Source: Muntiacus reevesi
Lineage: Eukaryota > Chordata > Mammalia > Artiodactyla > Cervidae
Assembly: GCF_963930625.1 (NCBI RefSeq)
Contig: NC_089257.1
Span: 57,176,100-57,240,099, forward strand
Length of the DNA stretch: 64,000 bases
Direction: 5' to 3'
Shown here: positions 12,180-24,669 of the stretch, in pieces
Numbering within the stretch: the stretch's first letter is position 1
Layout: each line of letters begins with the position of its first letter
Notes under the pieces: model-generated
What the model was told of the DNA's origin: nothing
Database searches by the model: none
The model's input: only the letters and a program-made list of their open reading frames with translations
Program-made: the position numbers and the translations under genes

Positions 12180-12865
12180 ACTCAAACGCACTTGGAAACC
12201 TACCCTGGATCTTACCAGGGATCACAGGTGTCACATCTTATTAAAAAGCTACAGAATATGGTGCCAAGAAGACTTGGGACATGATGGAATGATGCTACAC
12301 CATTGTGGGTGAGGATGCATGGCTCAGGGAAGAAGAGCAGCTCATTCAAGATTGTTCAAAAACATGACCGACTGAGCCAGGTCTAAGGACCAGGGTTTCC
12401 TGAGTGCTACGCCTTGCTCTTGCTTTCGGCATCTCATACCTTCTTTGGAATAGCAAGCAACTAACAATCCCCTGAGCAGAAGGCTAAAGATGGTTGCAAG
12501 AAAGAGTGGAGGCTCTGGGGAAGCAGAACCCTTGAGGATATGAAACAGTTGGCTCCTCTTAGGAAGCAGACCTTCACAACCTCTTCCATTCCCCTGTCCT
12601 CACAAGGACAGTAACTAGGCACTTCCCCAAGGAGATGGGAATAGCAGAGGGGAGAAGGGTGGGACTGAGGCCCTTAAAGGATGCAGTGGAATCACCCTGT
12701 CCTCTCTTCATCATTCTTAAGATAATACATAGTAATAACAACACCAGGAATAATAAACATTTAATTGTCTAAGCCTCTCAATATCGAGCCATTATGTTAG
12801 CCTTATCTTCATTTTACACATTTGTAATGAGGCTCAAAGAAGTCAACCAACTTGTTTTAAGCCGC
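12180..12865. other. Unique DNA, possible MIR at the end
   Basis: No gene is seen. The stretch 12790-12860 (ttacacatttgtaatgagg) resembles part of a MIR. Confidence 0.45.
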
Positions 12866-12867
12866 AT

Positions 12868-13072
12868 AACAAAGACTGAAAAGGCCTTGATGCTGGGAAA
12901 GATTGAAAGCAGGAGAAAGGGACGACAGAGGGTGGGATGGTTGGATGGTATCACCGACTCAATAGACATGAGCTTGAGCAAACTCTGGGAGATGGTGAAG
13001 GACAGGGAAGCCTGGCAGGCTGCAGTCCATGGGGTTGCAAAGAGCCAGACACAACTGAACAACTGAACCACA
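12868..13072 (+). repeat. BovB LINE 3' end
   Basis: A forward BovB 3' terminus: open frame residues TLMLGKIE-like (here ALMLGKIESRRKGRQR) followed by the shared BovB/Bov-A terminus. Only the last 200 bases are present. Confidence 0.92.
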
Positions 13073-13464
13073 ACAGAGACTGAGATACAGATCTGCCAGA
13101 TTACAAAGTCTACAGGATTAACTCCAAGGACAGAAGTTTCCCAACTTCCAGCCAGTCTCAGGCCAGATATCTGCTGAGGAGAGGCAGGGGTCCTGAGTGC
13201 AGACCCCTCACCTCAGAAAGGGTTGTGGTGAAGAATAAAATAGATATATGTGAGCAGACAGGCATATTCATGGACACCTGATTGATGACAACGATGCCAC
13301 TGCAGTGCCACAGGGAAGTGATAATATTCTCAGTGAACAGTGCTGGGTCAGTTGGATATCCATAGAGAAAAACATGATGCTGAACCCCTCCACCTCATAC
13401 CATACACAAAATCAACTCTGTTTGGATTACAAATCTGAATGTGAAATGTCAAACACCAAAGCTT

Positions 13465-13487
13465 TAAAAAAAAAAAAAAAAAAAAAG
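13465..13487. repeat. Poly(A) run
   Basis: About 20 consecutive A at the junction between L1 and the inserted DNA. Confidence 0.9.
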
Positions 13488-13502
13488 GAACATTTTTGTG
13501 AC

Positions 13503-13636
13503 TTTGGCAAGTGATTTCCCAGGCAAGAATACTGGAGTGGATTGCCATTTTTTCTCCAGGGGATCTTCACAACCCTAGGATCAAACCCACATCTCCTGCA
13601 CTGGCAGGCAGATTCTTTGCCACTAAGGAAGCCCAG
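13503..13636 (-). repeat. Truncated Bov-tA SINE
   Basis: Reverse-complement Bov-tA lacking most of the Bov-A end. The head is GGCAGATTCTTTGCCACTAA then GGAAGCCC. Confidence 0.9.
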
Positions 13637-13683
13637 GGAATTGCAAATTAAAATGACAATGAGATAGAGTCCACTACAAACCA

Positions 13684-14032
13684 TTCAGTTCAGTTCAGTT
13701 GCTCAGTCGTGTCCAACTCTTTGCGACCCCATGAATCGCAGCACACCAGGCCTCCCTGTCCATCACCAGCTCCTGGAGTTTACTCAAACTCATGTCCATC
13801 AAGTTGGTGATGGCCATCCAGCCATCTCATCCTCTGTCATCCCCTTCTCCTCCTGCCCCCAATCCCTCCCAGCATCAGGGTCTTTTCCAATGAGTCAACT
13901 CTTCGCATGAGGTGGCCAAAATGTTGGAGTTTCAGTTTCAGCATCAGTCCTTCCAATGAACACCCAGGATTGATCTCCTTTAGGATGGACTGGTTGGATC
14001 TCCTTGCAGTTCAAGGGGCTCTCAAGAGTCCA
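13684..14032 (-). repeat. BovB LINE 3' fragment
   Basis: Starts with the TTCAGTTCAGTTCAGTTGCT terminus and reads on in reverse into the C-terminal RTE coding region. It is inserted in L1, which resumes at 14033. Confidence 0.95.
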
Positions 14033-14880
14033 TTAGAATGCCCCAAATCCTAAATACAGATAATACCAAATGCTGACAAGAATGTGGAGCAACAGGAACT
14101 TTCATTCATTGCTGGTGGGAATACAAAATGGTACAGACAGTTTGGAAGACAGTCTGGCAGTTTTTTATAAAACTAAATGTATTCATACCATATGATCTAG
14201 CAATCACACTTGATATATACCCCAAAGAGTTGAAAACTTATGTCCGCACAGAAAAACTGCACACAGATGTTTATAAGTAGTTTTATTCATTTGCCAAAAC
14301 TTGAAAGTAACCAAGATGTTCTTCAATAGGTGAACTGATAGATAAACTGTGGGATATCCAGGTAAAATAGTATTATCCAGCACTAAAAAGCAAATGAGCT
14401 ACCAAGCCATGAAAAGACATGGAGGAAACTTAATGGTATATTACTAAGTGAGAGAAGCCAGTTTCAAAAGGCTACATACAGTAGTGCATTCTAGAAAAGG
14501 CAAAACTATAGAGATAATAAAAAGATCAGTGTTTTCAGGGGTGAAGGGGAGGGAGAGATGAATAGGCAAAGCATAGTGGATTTTCAGGGCTGTGAAGCTC
14601 TTCTGTATGATACTATGATGGCGAATACATGTCATCATACCTCTGTCCACAGCCATAGAATCTACAACACCAAAAGTGAACCCTAATGTAAACTATAGGC
14701 TTTAGATGATAATTCTGTGTCAATGTAGATTTACTGATTATAACAGATGCACCACTCTGGCACAGGATTTGACAGTGGAGAGGGAGCTCATATGTAGGGG
14801 CAGAGGGTTTTAGGAACTTCCTTTACTTGCCACTCAATTTTGGTGAAAAATTACAACTGCTCTAAAAAATAAAAGAAAGC
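14033..14880 (+). repeat. Old L1 ORF2 3' portion
   Basis: Continuation of the L1 interrupted by BovB (caaatgctgacaagaatgtg, gcaatcacacttgatatata), through the 3' UTR. Confidence 0.82.
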
Positions 14881-14884
14881 CTTA

Positions 14885-16140
14885 AAAAAAGGCTACACAC
14901 AGACTGCAAGAGGCTATTGCAACACAAATATCCAACAAAGCACTTATATACAAACTCTTACAAATCAATGTGGGGGGGTGGGGGAAAAGACTAATTTTTT
15001 TAAAAACTTCATCAAAACTTGAGTACATACTTCTCAAAAAAAAAAAAAAAACTATTTTCAAGTGGCCAGCAAATGTATGAAATGGTGCTCAGCTTCACTA
15101 GTTCTTAAGGAAATGCAAACTAAACCTATCACACAATATCACATGCATTCCATTACATGACTAAAAGGAAAATGACAGAAAATCCCAAGATTTGGTAAGG
15201 ATATGAAAGCCAGGACTCTGTGAACTGCTAATGGGAATGTAAATTGGTAGAATCATTTTGGAAAATTGATTTGCAGTATGTATCAAAGATAAACATATGG
15301 ACAGGCTAAGGTCCAGCAATTGCACTCTTCAGTATATGCCCAGCAGAAATGCTTACATATATTCACCCAGAGATAGACCAGAATGTTCATAACAGCACCA
15401 TTTATAGCAGACAAAAATTGGAACCCACCAAAAGTGTCTACCAACAGTACAATGGGTAAATAAATTGTGAGACACCACAGAATACAGCAATGAGAATAAA
15501 CAAATTACACCTACACACAGCAGCAAGAATAAATCTTGCAAACATAATTTTCAGTGAAGAAAGACAGAAATAAAATTATACTGTATGGTGTCTTTCAGAT
15601 GAATTTCAAATCCTGGTGAAACCCTTTGTAGTAATGGAACATTTCTGTATCCTGATTGTGATGGTGGTTATATGTATGTGATAAAATTTTATAGAACGAT
15701 ATACCAAACAAATGTGTACATAAACCTGGTGAAAGCGGGATAGATCTGTAGCTAAGTTTCTATCATTGTATACTGATGTCAGTTTGCTGGTTTTGATAAT
15801 ATACTATAGTTCTGTGATACATTATTGGAGGAAGCTGAGTAAAAAACAAGCAGGAATTCTCTGTACTACTTTTGCAGCTTAGGAGTCTAAGATTGTTTAA
15901 AAAAAATTTTTTTTAAACAGATAAAATCAATGGTGCAAGAAGTCAGGAGAGTAGTTTCCCATGGGGGAGTCAGGGTGACTGGGAGGGGTCATAGAATCTT
16001 CTGCAGTACTGTAATGGTTTGTTTCTTAATATGGGGGGTAAGTACATAGACACGTTCATTTTATGAAAATTCATCAATCTGTACACTTATGTGTATTTTT
16101 TTCTATGTATACTATACTTCAATAAAAAGTTTCTAAAAAA
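14885..16140 (+). repeat. Second old L1 3' portion
   Basis: L1 sequence starting again upstream in ORF2 (gcaacacaaatatccaacaa) and ending in the 3' UTR (tatactatacttcaataaaa). No frame is intact. Confidence 0.82.
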
Positions 16141-16280
16141 TATATTTTAAAATATAATATATATAATATATATAATTACATATATGATTATAAAATAAAT
16201 AAATTACATAAATATTAAATAACTAAAATAAATATATATAATATATATAATTATATATTTTATAAAAATATATTTTAAAA
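16130..16280. repeat. A/T-rich simple sequence
   Basis: TATA/ATAT/TTTTAAAA-type low-complexity DNA following the L1 tail. Confidence 0.9.
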
Positions 16281-16289
16281 AACAATGAT

Positions 16290-18374
16290 AGGAGCTTGAC
16301 CCAGTGTCCAGCACACTGTAAGAGCCTAGGAAGAGTGTTTCTCTGTCTGGTTTTCTCCTGCCTAACTCTTCTGTCAGGTTCTAATTTGTGTTGTCCCTAC
16401 TGTGGTCACACCCAGGTGAGCACAGTTCATAAAGAAGGTCCCTTAACCCAAACACTCCAAGACTAGGAATTCCAGGCAGATCTTAGGGAATAACAAGACC
16501 TTCTGGCAGGAAAAATACATCGCAGTGCAAAGTTTCAGGTGCCTCCATCCAGGACTGAGCACAATAAAAGCTTATTGTAAATACTAGGCACATAACTTTA
16601 GTAATAACCAATAATTGGTTTATTGGTTAAAACAAAAATACACCTCCTGAAAAAAGAACCCTGAAAATCTAAAACAAATCTTGACAATATAATAATCAAA
16701 CAATATTCTATTGCTGGGAAGAATTTTGTACAAATTACAAAGGGTATACTTTGATTTTGCAATGCCTCTGGGTGGGAGAGGGTTCAGCTATTTGAGCTTT
16801 TTTAATAAGCTGTGCTACACTCACAAATGATGCTGCTTCCCATAGTTCCTCAAAATATTTTAGTTTTTTCTAATTTGGAGAATGAATATTCTTCCAAAGT
16901 CAAAAGGCATAAAAATTATTCAAACTGAAGACTACATTTCAGAATACCAGGTGCTTAGACTGCAATATTTCACAGTAACCATCCTAGCAAATTCAGGCTT
17001 ATTTTTTGTCATTTAGCATTTAATGATTTTACACAAAGCAGCACTGATAATACTTCTGAAGGATCGCTTGAGAAGTCCTTTGACATTGTCAGTGTGCCTG
17101 CTAGGCTGGATTTTTCACCCAGCTTTAGTGGGTTTGGAGTGCAAACAAAGCTGGACTTTGCCTCTGGAAATATTTGGTCTCGATAGGCAGCTAGTGTATC
17201 AATTACAGGATGAAAAATGATGAACTATAATCCTTTCCTCTAAAGAATCTGCAGATCAGAGAACCATCATATGCTCTGTAGCAGATGACACAAAAATGTT
17301 TAAAGTATTATCCTTTCAACCAAGAGAGTTCCACAATGTGGGAAATATGATTTAAAACAGTTGAGTTTTGTTCAACGGGGCTCCAAGACAATGTCATTGG
17401 CCACTGTACACTTTAGTAACAACTGGATTACAATTTATGCATTACAGGTCAAATATGCAAGAAAATATACTTCTGTTTATTGTTCTCTAAGCATTTTTTC
17501 CCCTTAATTCAAAGTTTCCAAACAAATGCAGGTAGGAGAAAAACTGTACTCCAACTCTTCTAGTTAAAAAATTCTGTGCATAAGTTCTCTCTGTGGTAGT
17601 TACTCGGTTCTTCAAGGAGCTCCACACTCACGCCTCTGGCCCTGCTCCCTGAGTGCTACAGGGACCCCTGGAGGAGAGAGGTCTCTGGTCTGGCTTCTGC
17701 TCACCTGGGGAAAGGGGAGCTCAACCCACCAGGCTCCTGGACACAAACCTCATCCATTGCTGAGGTGCTTCTGACTGGACATCTTGCAGTCTGTGCTCAG
17801 CACAGGCAAAGAACTCAGTGATTGTTTTCTGGGAGATGACTGCTTTCTCCAGCTTCAGTTGCTACCTGGACCTCCAGTTTTGGGCTGCTAACCGCAGCGT
17901 CTTGTCGTGGGATCCTCATGCCTCCACACAACGGGGGAGGCCTTGTGTCTCCACACCACGGCCGCCAATCCTCCGTTCTCGGCCACCTTCTCTGTTTGCC
18001 AGAGACCTGTAGAGACTTTGGGATCTCTTCCATAGCATGTGAAGACCACCTCAGGCTACCAGTCCAGATACGTCTTACAGCCAGACAGTGAGAGTGGCAG
18101 AAAGTGCAACAATGGCATGGATGCCTGCAGCATTTCCTGATCTTGGTGGTAGATAAGTATTTCCTCTGCGGCATCTTTCATCTTCCTTCTCTGTACCCCT
18201 GGACTAAGGCAGCACCCTGATCTTATGTTATCTTTTCCTAGCAACTGAAGGGCTCTCGGCTTCCCCCTTCTGTCTGACAGGGCTGCTCTTACATCATCCT
18301 CTCCTCCTTCCCCACTTCAGCCCTACAAGGTTGATGGTGGAAATGCTATAGGGCACAAGCCCAAACCACTTGGT

Positions 18375-18375
<1 letters not shown>
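16290..18375. other. Unique DNA without a supported gene
   Basis: No nameable repeat and no gene. The minus-strand frame of 119 codons at 17815-18174 is Cys/His/Arg-rich without a recognisable domain. Confidence 0.6.
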
Positions 18376-18379
<4 letters not shown>

Positions 18380-18417
<38 letters not shown>

Positions 18418-18430
18418 TGAGTGTGTGTGT
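18380..18430. repeat. (TG)n microsatellite
   Basis: About 17 TG units followed by GAGTGAG and more TG, then a short run of CA. Confidence 0.95.
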
Positions 18431-18703
18431 ATACACACACATATATAATCCCTGACACATCATTCTGCATATTTCCATATACTTTCAGCTAACAAGCAAT
18501 GAAGTCTCAAAAGACCAACAGATACTGACACAGTGGTCTATCTGTATAAATGTTCACACAAGCTTCCAGATTCTTCTTGCAAAGAGCAGGCAATGACCAT
18601 TTATTTCACATAGGACCTTCCAATATACTAACCAGGTAAATGTATATTATTTTTGCACATGAAAATGATTGCATAGGATAACCTAACCCTAAGATTTTAG
18701 AGT

Positions 18704-18827
18704 TGGATAAGGGAATGGCAATCCACTCCAGTATTCTTGTCTGGAGAATCCCATGGACAAAGAAGCCTGGCAGGCTACAGTCCATGGGGTGGCAGAGTCC
18801 GACATGATTGAGTGACTAACACAACAC
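18704..18827 (+). repeat. 5'-truncated Bov-type SINE with target-site duplication
   Basis: Only the Bov-A part is present (GGGAATGGCAATCCACTCCA to GAGTGACTAACACAACAC). A perfect 13-base duplication, AAGATTTTAGAGT, lies at 18691-18703 and 18828-18840. Confidence 0.95.
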
Positions 18828-19539
18828 AAGATTTTAGAGTAATAAATACAGGTGAAACATTCTTTGACAAAGTCTAAATTCCAAAAGCTGGATTTGACCA
18901 ATACAGCAATTTCCCATGCCCTTTAAATAAAACCCACTGGTGTTTTTATTTTTATCAGAACAATGCATTTTGCTTTCTTAGCTGCTTAACAAAGTAAGGA
19001 CTAGGAGGATAGTTATTAAGTGTTATTGGACAATTGCAGAATGTTGTATTAATGGAATGGTGCAAAGATACACTCTAATACACCTTAGACCTTACTTACT
19101 CTGTTGTTTAATTATTGCACATAATCATACCATAGTCATGTGTTTGAAGCCAGATTCTTCATCCTGTATTTGAATCCTATGCAAGTATGCATTTCTTCCT
19201 TTGCTAATGCTTTAATGTTCATTTTAAAATGCTTTAGAGTATTTAATAACCACAGCCAATATTCTTGCCACACATTGTTCTCTCAGAGCACTGGTCTTAA
19301 TGCAACATCTTAATACCTCCTCCTCCCTGTCTCGAGCCTCCGGTCTACACATGAAGACTCTGCCTGCCACTCACGAAGAACAGGTCCAGGTAGGACCAGC
19401 CACTGACGTTGTCCACATCCAGAAAGATAAGAACTGCATGTATGAGATCACTGACCAACATCCAGGTCTGCCCATTGGCTGATCTTTGGACAGTATCCTT
19501 AACCACTTAGGACTGGGTCTTTATTATTTTACAAGTTTC

Positions 19540-19930
19540 CTTCTCTCTAAATGCACAATATAAATAGCTAATATTTGTTGAGAATGTATTATGTGCCAAA
19601 TATTTTATATTCATTATCTCCTTTAATCCTCATAACATGTAGATACTATGTACTGAGTGTGTGTGTGTGTGTGTGTGTTAGTCACACAGTCGTGTCTGAC
19701 TCTTTGGGATCCCATGGACTGTAGCCCGCCAGGCTCCTCTGTCCATGGAATTCTCCAGGCAAGAAGAGTGGAGTGGGATGCCATTCCGTTCTCCAACTAT
19801 GTATTACTACTACGCCTATCTTATATCTGTGGAAAGTGAGGCTCAGAAAACTTAAGTAACCCTTCTAAAATCACACAGCCAGCAAATTATATTTGAACCC
19901 ATTTAACTGTAATGCTCTCAGCTATTAAAT
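19540..19930 (+). repeat. MIR-family SINE split by a Bov-A insertion
   Basis: Left half 19560-19655 (gtattatgtgccaaatattt ... cctcataacatgtag) and right half 19795-19900 (ggaaagtgaggctcagaaaa ... acacagccagcaaatt) form one old MIR-type element. Confidence 0.75.
19656..19794 (-). repeat. (TG)n plus Bov-A SINE inserted in the MIR
   Basis: A short TG run (19656-19678) adjoins a reverse Bov-A (19679-19794). Confidence 0.9.
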
Positions 19931-19975
19931 TTAAGGCATACAAAAGTCAAATAGTTGGTCTATAATCATAAAGCT

Positions 19976-20105
19976 GCTGCTGCTGCTAAGTCGCTTCAGT
20001 CGTGTCCGACTCTGTGTGACCCCATAGACAGCGACCCACCAGGTTCCTCAGTCTCTGAGATTCTCCAGGCAAGAATACTGGAGTGGGTTGCCATTTCCTT
20101 CTCCA
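19976..20105 (-). repeat. Bov-A SINE monomer with target-site duplication
   Basis: Close to consensus. The duplication AATCATAAAGCT lies at 19964-19975 and 20106-20117. Confidence 0.95.
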
Positions 20106-20227
20106 AATCATAAAGCTAAGATGAGTTTAATCTGGGATTCAAATCCAGAGCTCATCTATCTCCAGTCCTTACTTCCTCACCCTACAGGACTGGGAACAGG
20201 CATTTTAAAGTAGATCTATTAGAGTTG

Positions 20228-20362
20228 TATATTGGAGAAGGAAATGGCAACCCACTCCAGTGTTCTTGCCTGGAGAATCCCGGGCACGGGGGAGCCTGGT
20301 GGGCTGCCATCTATGGGGTCGCACAGAGTCGGACACGACTGAAGCGACTTAGCAGCAGCAGC
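20228..20362 (+). repeat. Bov-A SINE monomer with target-site duplication
   Basis: Nearly undamaged copy ending GAAGCGACTTAGCAGCAGCA. The duplication ATTAGAGTTG lies at 20218-20227 and 20363-20372, so this is among the younger insertions here. Confidence 0.95.
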
Positions 20363-20479
20363 ATTAGAGTTGCATAAATGCAGAAGATCCTAGCAGGAAT
20401 TATTACCCTTTAAGTAGAAATTATTTCGAAGGTGTGTGAGAGCAGGGTTCTTCCCACTGTCTGGCTGGTGGGACTTACC

Positions 20480-20850
20480 AACCAGAAAAGGCGATCTTTG
20501 GTGAGCACATGGTGGATGCGACCAATGAAAGCTGCATATTGCGAGGAGTGGGTGGCGGATCTGACCAATCAGTAACTTCAAAAAGGGCACCAGTCAGTGA
20601 AACTGACAAATCGAGGAGTCACAGCTAGACCTGCGTCTCTGAGCTGGGAACGTTCTCCTTGGAGGGGTAATCTGACTTCCAAATGGCTAAAGGCCACTCG
20701 GAGCTCTGACTGGCGCCAGGGTTCCAGGAAACAGGTCGGAGGCCATTCCCGCGCCAGCAGTAACTGCCAGCGCGCCTTTGCTCATAGATTAGCCATGAGG
20801 TCAACCGTTTCAGTGACTCACCTCGTGAAAATGAGGCGGCAGTGTCAGGC
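20480..20850. promoter_or_regulatory. CpG-rich stretch with two CCAAT boxes
   Basis: The stretch contains GACCAATGAAAG (around 20520) and GACCAATCAG (around 20565), both CCAAT boxes in the same orientation about 45 bases apart. They are followed by about 280 bases with clearly more CpG than the surrounding DNA. No coding frame of note follows. It could be a small promoter or a decayed LTR. Confidence 0.4.
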
Positions 20851-20859
20851 CTTACTGTT

Positions 20860-22140
20860 TCTCTGTAAGCATTTAAATTGATTTTTACAGCTGGTTAAAT
20901 TCTCCCCTTTGTTTTTATACAGAGGCTTAGGATGTGGCTGGATATCAGCTCCAAAGATATTACCAGGTAAAACAGTCCCCCACTCCATGCAAGATGGGAG
21001 CCTCTGGGACCAGTGAAACTGGCTCACCGAAACTGGCCAGGTAATGATCTACCGGAGACAGCTGCACTGGTGAGAGCTTGGGGAGAGCCACTACCAAGGA
21101 CTGAGGGACCTCCCTAACTAGTGATAGAGACAGCCCCATTCTGAAACACCCTGCTCATTGATGACCCCATCCATTGCCCCAAATTGAGATCACATGTTTC
21201 TGCCAGGGGATGCCTTCCATTTGGACAGAAATTTCAAGAGCTCCTGGAATTTTATATATGGAGAATCTCCATGGAAGGAGATCCTGGCTCCTGTGTCCCT
21301 CTAAGTTTATTTTCTGTTCAAAGTTCTTTCTTCCTTTGCCACCATAGCCCCTACCCCCCCCCCCCCGCCCCCGCACACAAACAAGGTGCTGCTCCCAACT
21401 CACACAGCCTTCCAGGCACCACACCAGGTTAGTTTGGGTCACCCTGAAAGCAGAACAGGCGAGGCAAGGATTTGATGGAGGTGGTCTACTCAGAAGGTGA
21501 CCCCAGGAAGAAGTGTGGAGTAGGAAGAGCAAACCAGGGAAATAGGAGAAGCCAAGATGAGGGTGTGTTTCCTTGACGTCTGTAGGCATAGAAGGCTTGA
21601 GTCCACTGGAACCTCTGAGAAGGCAGCAGATGCCTCGCAGAAGGGTCCACCTGATAAATGATAGCTGGAGTGTTTGTCTCCCCACTCCCCCCCACCCCCG
21701 CCCCGGCCTCACTGATTGGGAAGTTGTTCCTGGGCAAGTTAACTCCCTTACGCTTCTGGGTAGCATTTGCAGACTGTGAGCAAGCTCGTGTGGTGTAGGA
21801 GATAACCCTGAATCAGAATCAGAAAGACTCTGGCTCTGCTTGAGGGAGGACATTGAGAATGAGTCTGAGCTCACATAGTTTCACAAAGGTCTGTCCTCTT
21901 CGGCTGTGACTGAAGTCAGAGGCAGGCCAGGCGCTGGCAGAGCAGATGACACTGGCTACACACCCTGACTGCAGCCCTCCTGAACAATGTTACAAACTCT
22001 GAGGGAAAGCAACAGGGAAATAAAGTCAAAAGGAACAAGAAATGTGAACCCAAACTGAAGTATGGAGTACTTCACACTTCTACCCAAAAGGCATTGGAGA
22101 AAGACATATGACTTTTGAACTCTAAATATTTGGGTTCAAA
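20860..22140. other. Unique DNA without a supported gene
   Basis: The longest frame is 239 codons on the minus strand (21155-21874). It has no recognisable domain and crosses the C-rich tract and a second C-rich run near 21680-21710, so I do not call it a gene. Confidence 0.55.
21352..21374. repeat. Poly(C) tract
   Basis: A run of about 13 C, then GCCCCCGC. Prone to length variation and to sequencing error. Confidence 0.85.
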
Positions 22141-22144
22141 TCTA

Positions 22145-22290
22145 CTTAGTAAACTAGTGACATTAGGTATGCCACCTGACTGCTTTAAGCCTCAGTTTCC
22201 CCAAATATATGATGGGTATAAAAATACTTATCTTATAAAAACAGTGATGTGCAAAGCCCTTGGGATGTAGTAAGCCCTTTCTCAACTTAC
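22145..22290 (+). repeat. MIR SINE
   Basis: Contains the MIR core phrase (gccacctgactgctttaagc, ctcagtttccccaaatatat). Confidence 0.75.
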
Positions 22291-23059
22291 GGCAGCTCTT
22301 GCCAAAGGGCCAGCATGTTTTCCACATCCTCAGCCACCTCGAAGCCCCAGATCATTTCTGAGGGAAGGAGGCTATTTCTCCTTCTCTAGTCAGGAACTGC
22401 CTGACATCCTGGGGCTTTGAAGGCCAACACCAGATAGCTCTATGGTCTCTGCTGTCCTCACCCTCAGAACCTCAACAAAACCACTTCTTGTCTTAGATTT
22501 TTGGTTCAAGTAATTTAGGAGGAACAAGGAAAGCAGGTGTGAGTGAGATATGTAAAATCTGGGTATTTAAAAAATGAAATTATGTGGCAAAGGTCAGTCT
22601 TTACAAAACTAGTTGTCTTTTTGCTCAACTACTGAAGAAAAAGTTCAAACTATTCTCTATAAAATTTTCTGTTTCATGGTCTAGGTGTCCATACTTTGGG
22701 ATGAAGTAATAACCTTCGGGTGAACGTGATAATAAGCAAACTCAGATTCCAGAGATGAGTGTTCCTATGTGTCAGATCCATCCATCTGTGTTCCTCAATT
22801 GTGCTGAAAAGTGTTATGTCTATAAAATACATATTAAAAATGTATTGCTCTTATTTCAATTATTTCCATATTTTTAATCCCACTACTCCCTACATTTCCA
22901 AATTCCAGTGACCTGAGATTGGACTTCTTTAATCTGGGTTAAAAGGATCATGTGCTTTGGTTCAAAAGTTCCCTCCCCTGATCTCCTCTGCCTGGTGTCT
23001 GGGGTTGGATGGGAGCCCCCATATCAGACCCCATCACCCAGATAATGGTCTGCAGAAAC

Positions 23060-23205
23060 ACTTCTTCAGGAGGAGCCAGGGAAAGAGCCTGGACTGGAAT
23101 CAAAGAGATCCAAGCTCTGTGTAAGCTCTTCCATGCACAGGTTGTGTGACCTTGGGCAGGTGACTCGCATCTCTTGGCCCCCAGTTCCTGTTCTTTAAGG
23201 TAAGG
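23060..23205 (+). repeat. MIR SINE
   Basis: MIR core (ttgtgtgaccttgggcaggt) is clear; the ends are diverged. Confidence 0.75.
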
Positions 23206-23547
23206 CATTTAGACAAGAGGTGCTCTCAGAATAACTGGATATGATCCTTGGGGGCCTAGGCAGAGGTCCCTGGATAGCTGGGATTTCCTGAGCTCTGCCA
23301 TGGCGTCCCTGGTTTGGCTAGGGGCTCCCGCAGGGCAGGATCACGTTGCCCCAGATTCCAGGACTGGCTGCAGCACAGACCCAGGATCGGGTGACAGATC
23401 CATCCAGCCTGGACTGGCTCAATCTCTCAGCTACAGCCGCAGCCATGGGGGCTGGAAAACCAGAGCTAATGCAAGCCAGCTGGAGGCCAGGACAAGATTG
23501 ATGAAGGACAGGGAGAGGATTTGGCCAGGGGGTTGGGGGACAAGAGC

Positions 23548-23670
23548 ATAATTAGTCCTGCCTGCTTCCCAGAGGCCCCCAAGCTGGGTATACCTCATTA
23601 ATTGGGAACCCCCAGTGGGGAATTCCTGCTCATGACCCAGGGAAGGAAGGGCTTGTTAGGAGTTAATTAG
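23548..23670. promoter_or_regulatory. Cluster of homeodomain-type cores
   Basis: TAATTAG (23549-23555), TTAATTGG (23598-23605) and TTAATTAG (23663-23670) fall within 122 bases of unique DNA. A candidate conserved non-coding element; function is inference. Confidence 0.3.
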
Positions 23671-23999
23671 GAGTAGAAGTGCCAATCAGGGAAAGTGTTT
23701 AAACTATTAAATGACTAAGCACCTGTTTACTTACAAACAACTGATATGTCAATTATCCAACCATCAAAGAAGGCCCCCTAGATAGTGATTACCAACCTTG
23801 GGTGATCCTCGAGGTCACCTAGTAACCTTGTTAAGCATCCATCTCCAAAACAGTGGTCCGGATTGGCCAGCCAAGGTTGAGAACCACAGCCCTAAGCTAG
23901 CCACTAGCCCAGGATCTCTTGGCCCAATCTCAGTGGCTACTTGTAAGCAAGCAATAAGTAACACCCAACAACTACTATAGCTATTGCTCTTTCTGTAAT

Positions 24000-24215
24000 T
24001 TAACATTTACTAGGCACCAAGAATAATGCTTTGCTTTTAGAATAAATGATTTCTTTTAATTCTCATAATAACCATTTGTGGTAGGTGTTGTTATCACTTG
24101 ACTACAGAGGATGAAATAATTGAATTCAAAGAGAGGGAAAACTCACTAGAAATAATGGTAAGTGGCAGAGATTGTATTTGATCCCAGATATTTTAACTCC
24201 AGAGGTCAAATCTTT
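24000..24215 (+). repeat. MIR-family fragment
   Basis: Phrases such as ttactaggcaccaagaataa and ttaattctcataataaccat follow the MIR3/MIRb pattern. Confidence 0.6.
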
Positions 24216-24524
24216 ACCTTTTTAATGATCCCCAAAGCCCTTCCTGTCCTTTGGCTGAATAAGACAAATACCCTATTAGGCTTTTAAAGATAGTCATAGG
24301 ACTATTCAAGATATTGTCCATTATATTGATGGGAAAACCAAGTCACCCAAAGGGGACATTAACTGATTCAAAGATTCCAGGTTTATAGCTTCCATGCCTG
24401 GGCCATTTTCCTTTAGGCAAGACTATCACCTGGAATTATGGATTAGAAGAAAGAAAAGAGGCCAGTCCCCAGTGCAAAATGTCAACACATGTCCCCAGGT
24501 ATTCAAAATGCAGACTAATTTAGT

Positions 24525-24665
24525 TAAGAGCACTGGGCTCTAATCACAGCCACACCACGGACCCCAAGTGTGACCTGGAGCAAGGCACTGAACTTCTGTG
24601 GGTCTCAGTTTCCCCATCTGTCAAATGGGAATGCTGCTGTTTGCCTCCTGCTTTGTAAGAAACAA
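24525..24665 (+). repeat. MIR SINE
   Basis: Well-preserved core (gtgacctggagcaaggcact) followed by tcagtttccccatctgtcaa. Confidence 0.85.
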
Positions 24666-24669
24666 ATGA

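Larger units (their letters stand above)
13305..13683 (+). repeat. L1 ORF2 fragment interrupted by a SINE
   Basis: L1 ORF2 sequence at 13305-13464 ends in an A run and resumes at 13636-13683 (aattgcaaattaaaatgaca). Between them lies a reverse Bov-tA. Confidence 0.75.

Noticed and set aside
16130..16280. A/T-rich palindromic-looking DNA as an origin or matrix attachment site
   Set aside because: It follows an L1 tail and is explained by simple-sequence growth.
17815..18174. 119-codon minus-strand frame
   Set aside because: Cys/His-rich but without regular zinc-finger spacing. No family recognised.
21155..21874. 239-codon minus-strand frame
   Set aside because: Crosses C-rich tracts, where the frame depends on the run length, and has no recognisable domain.
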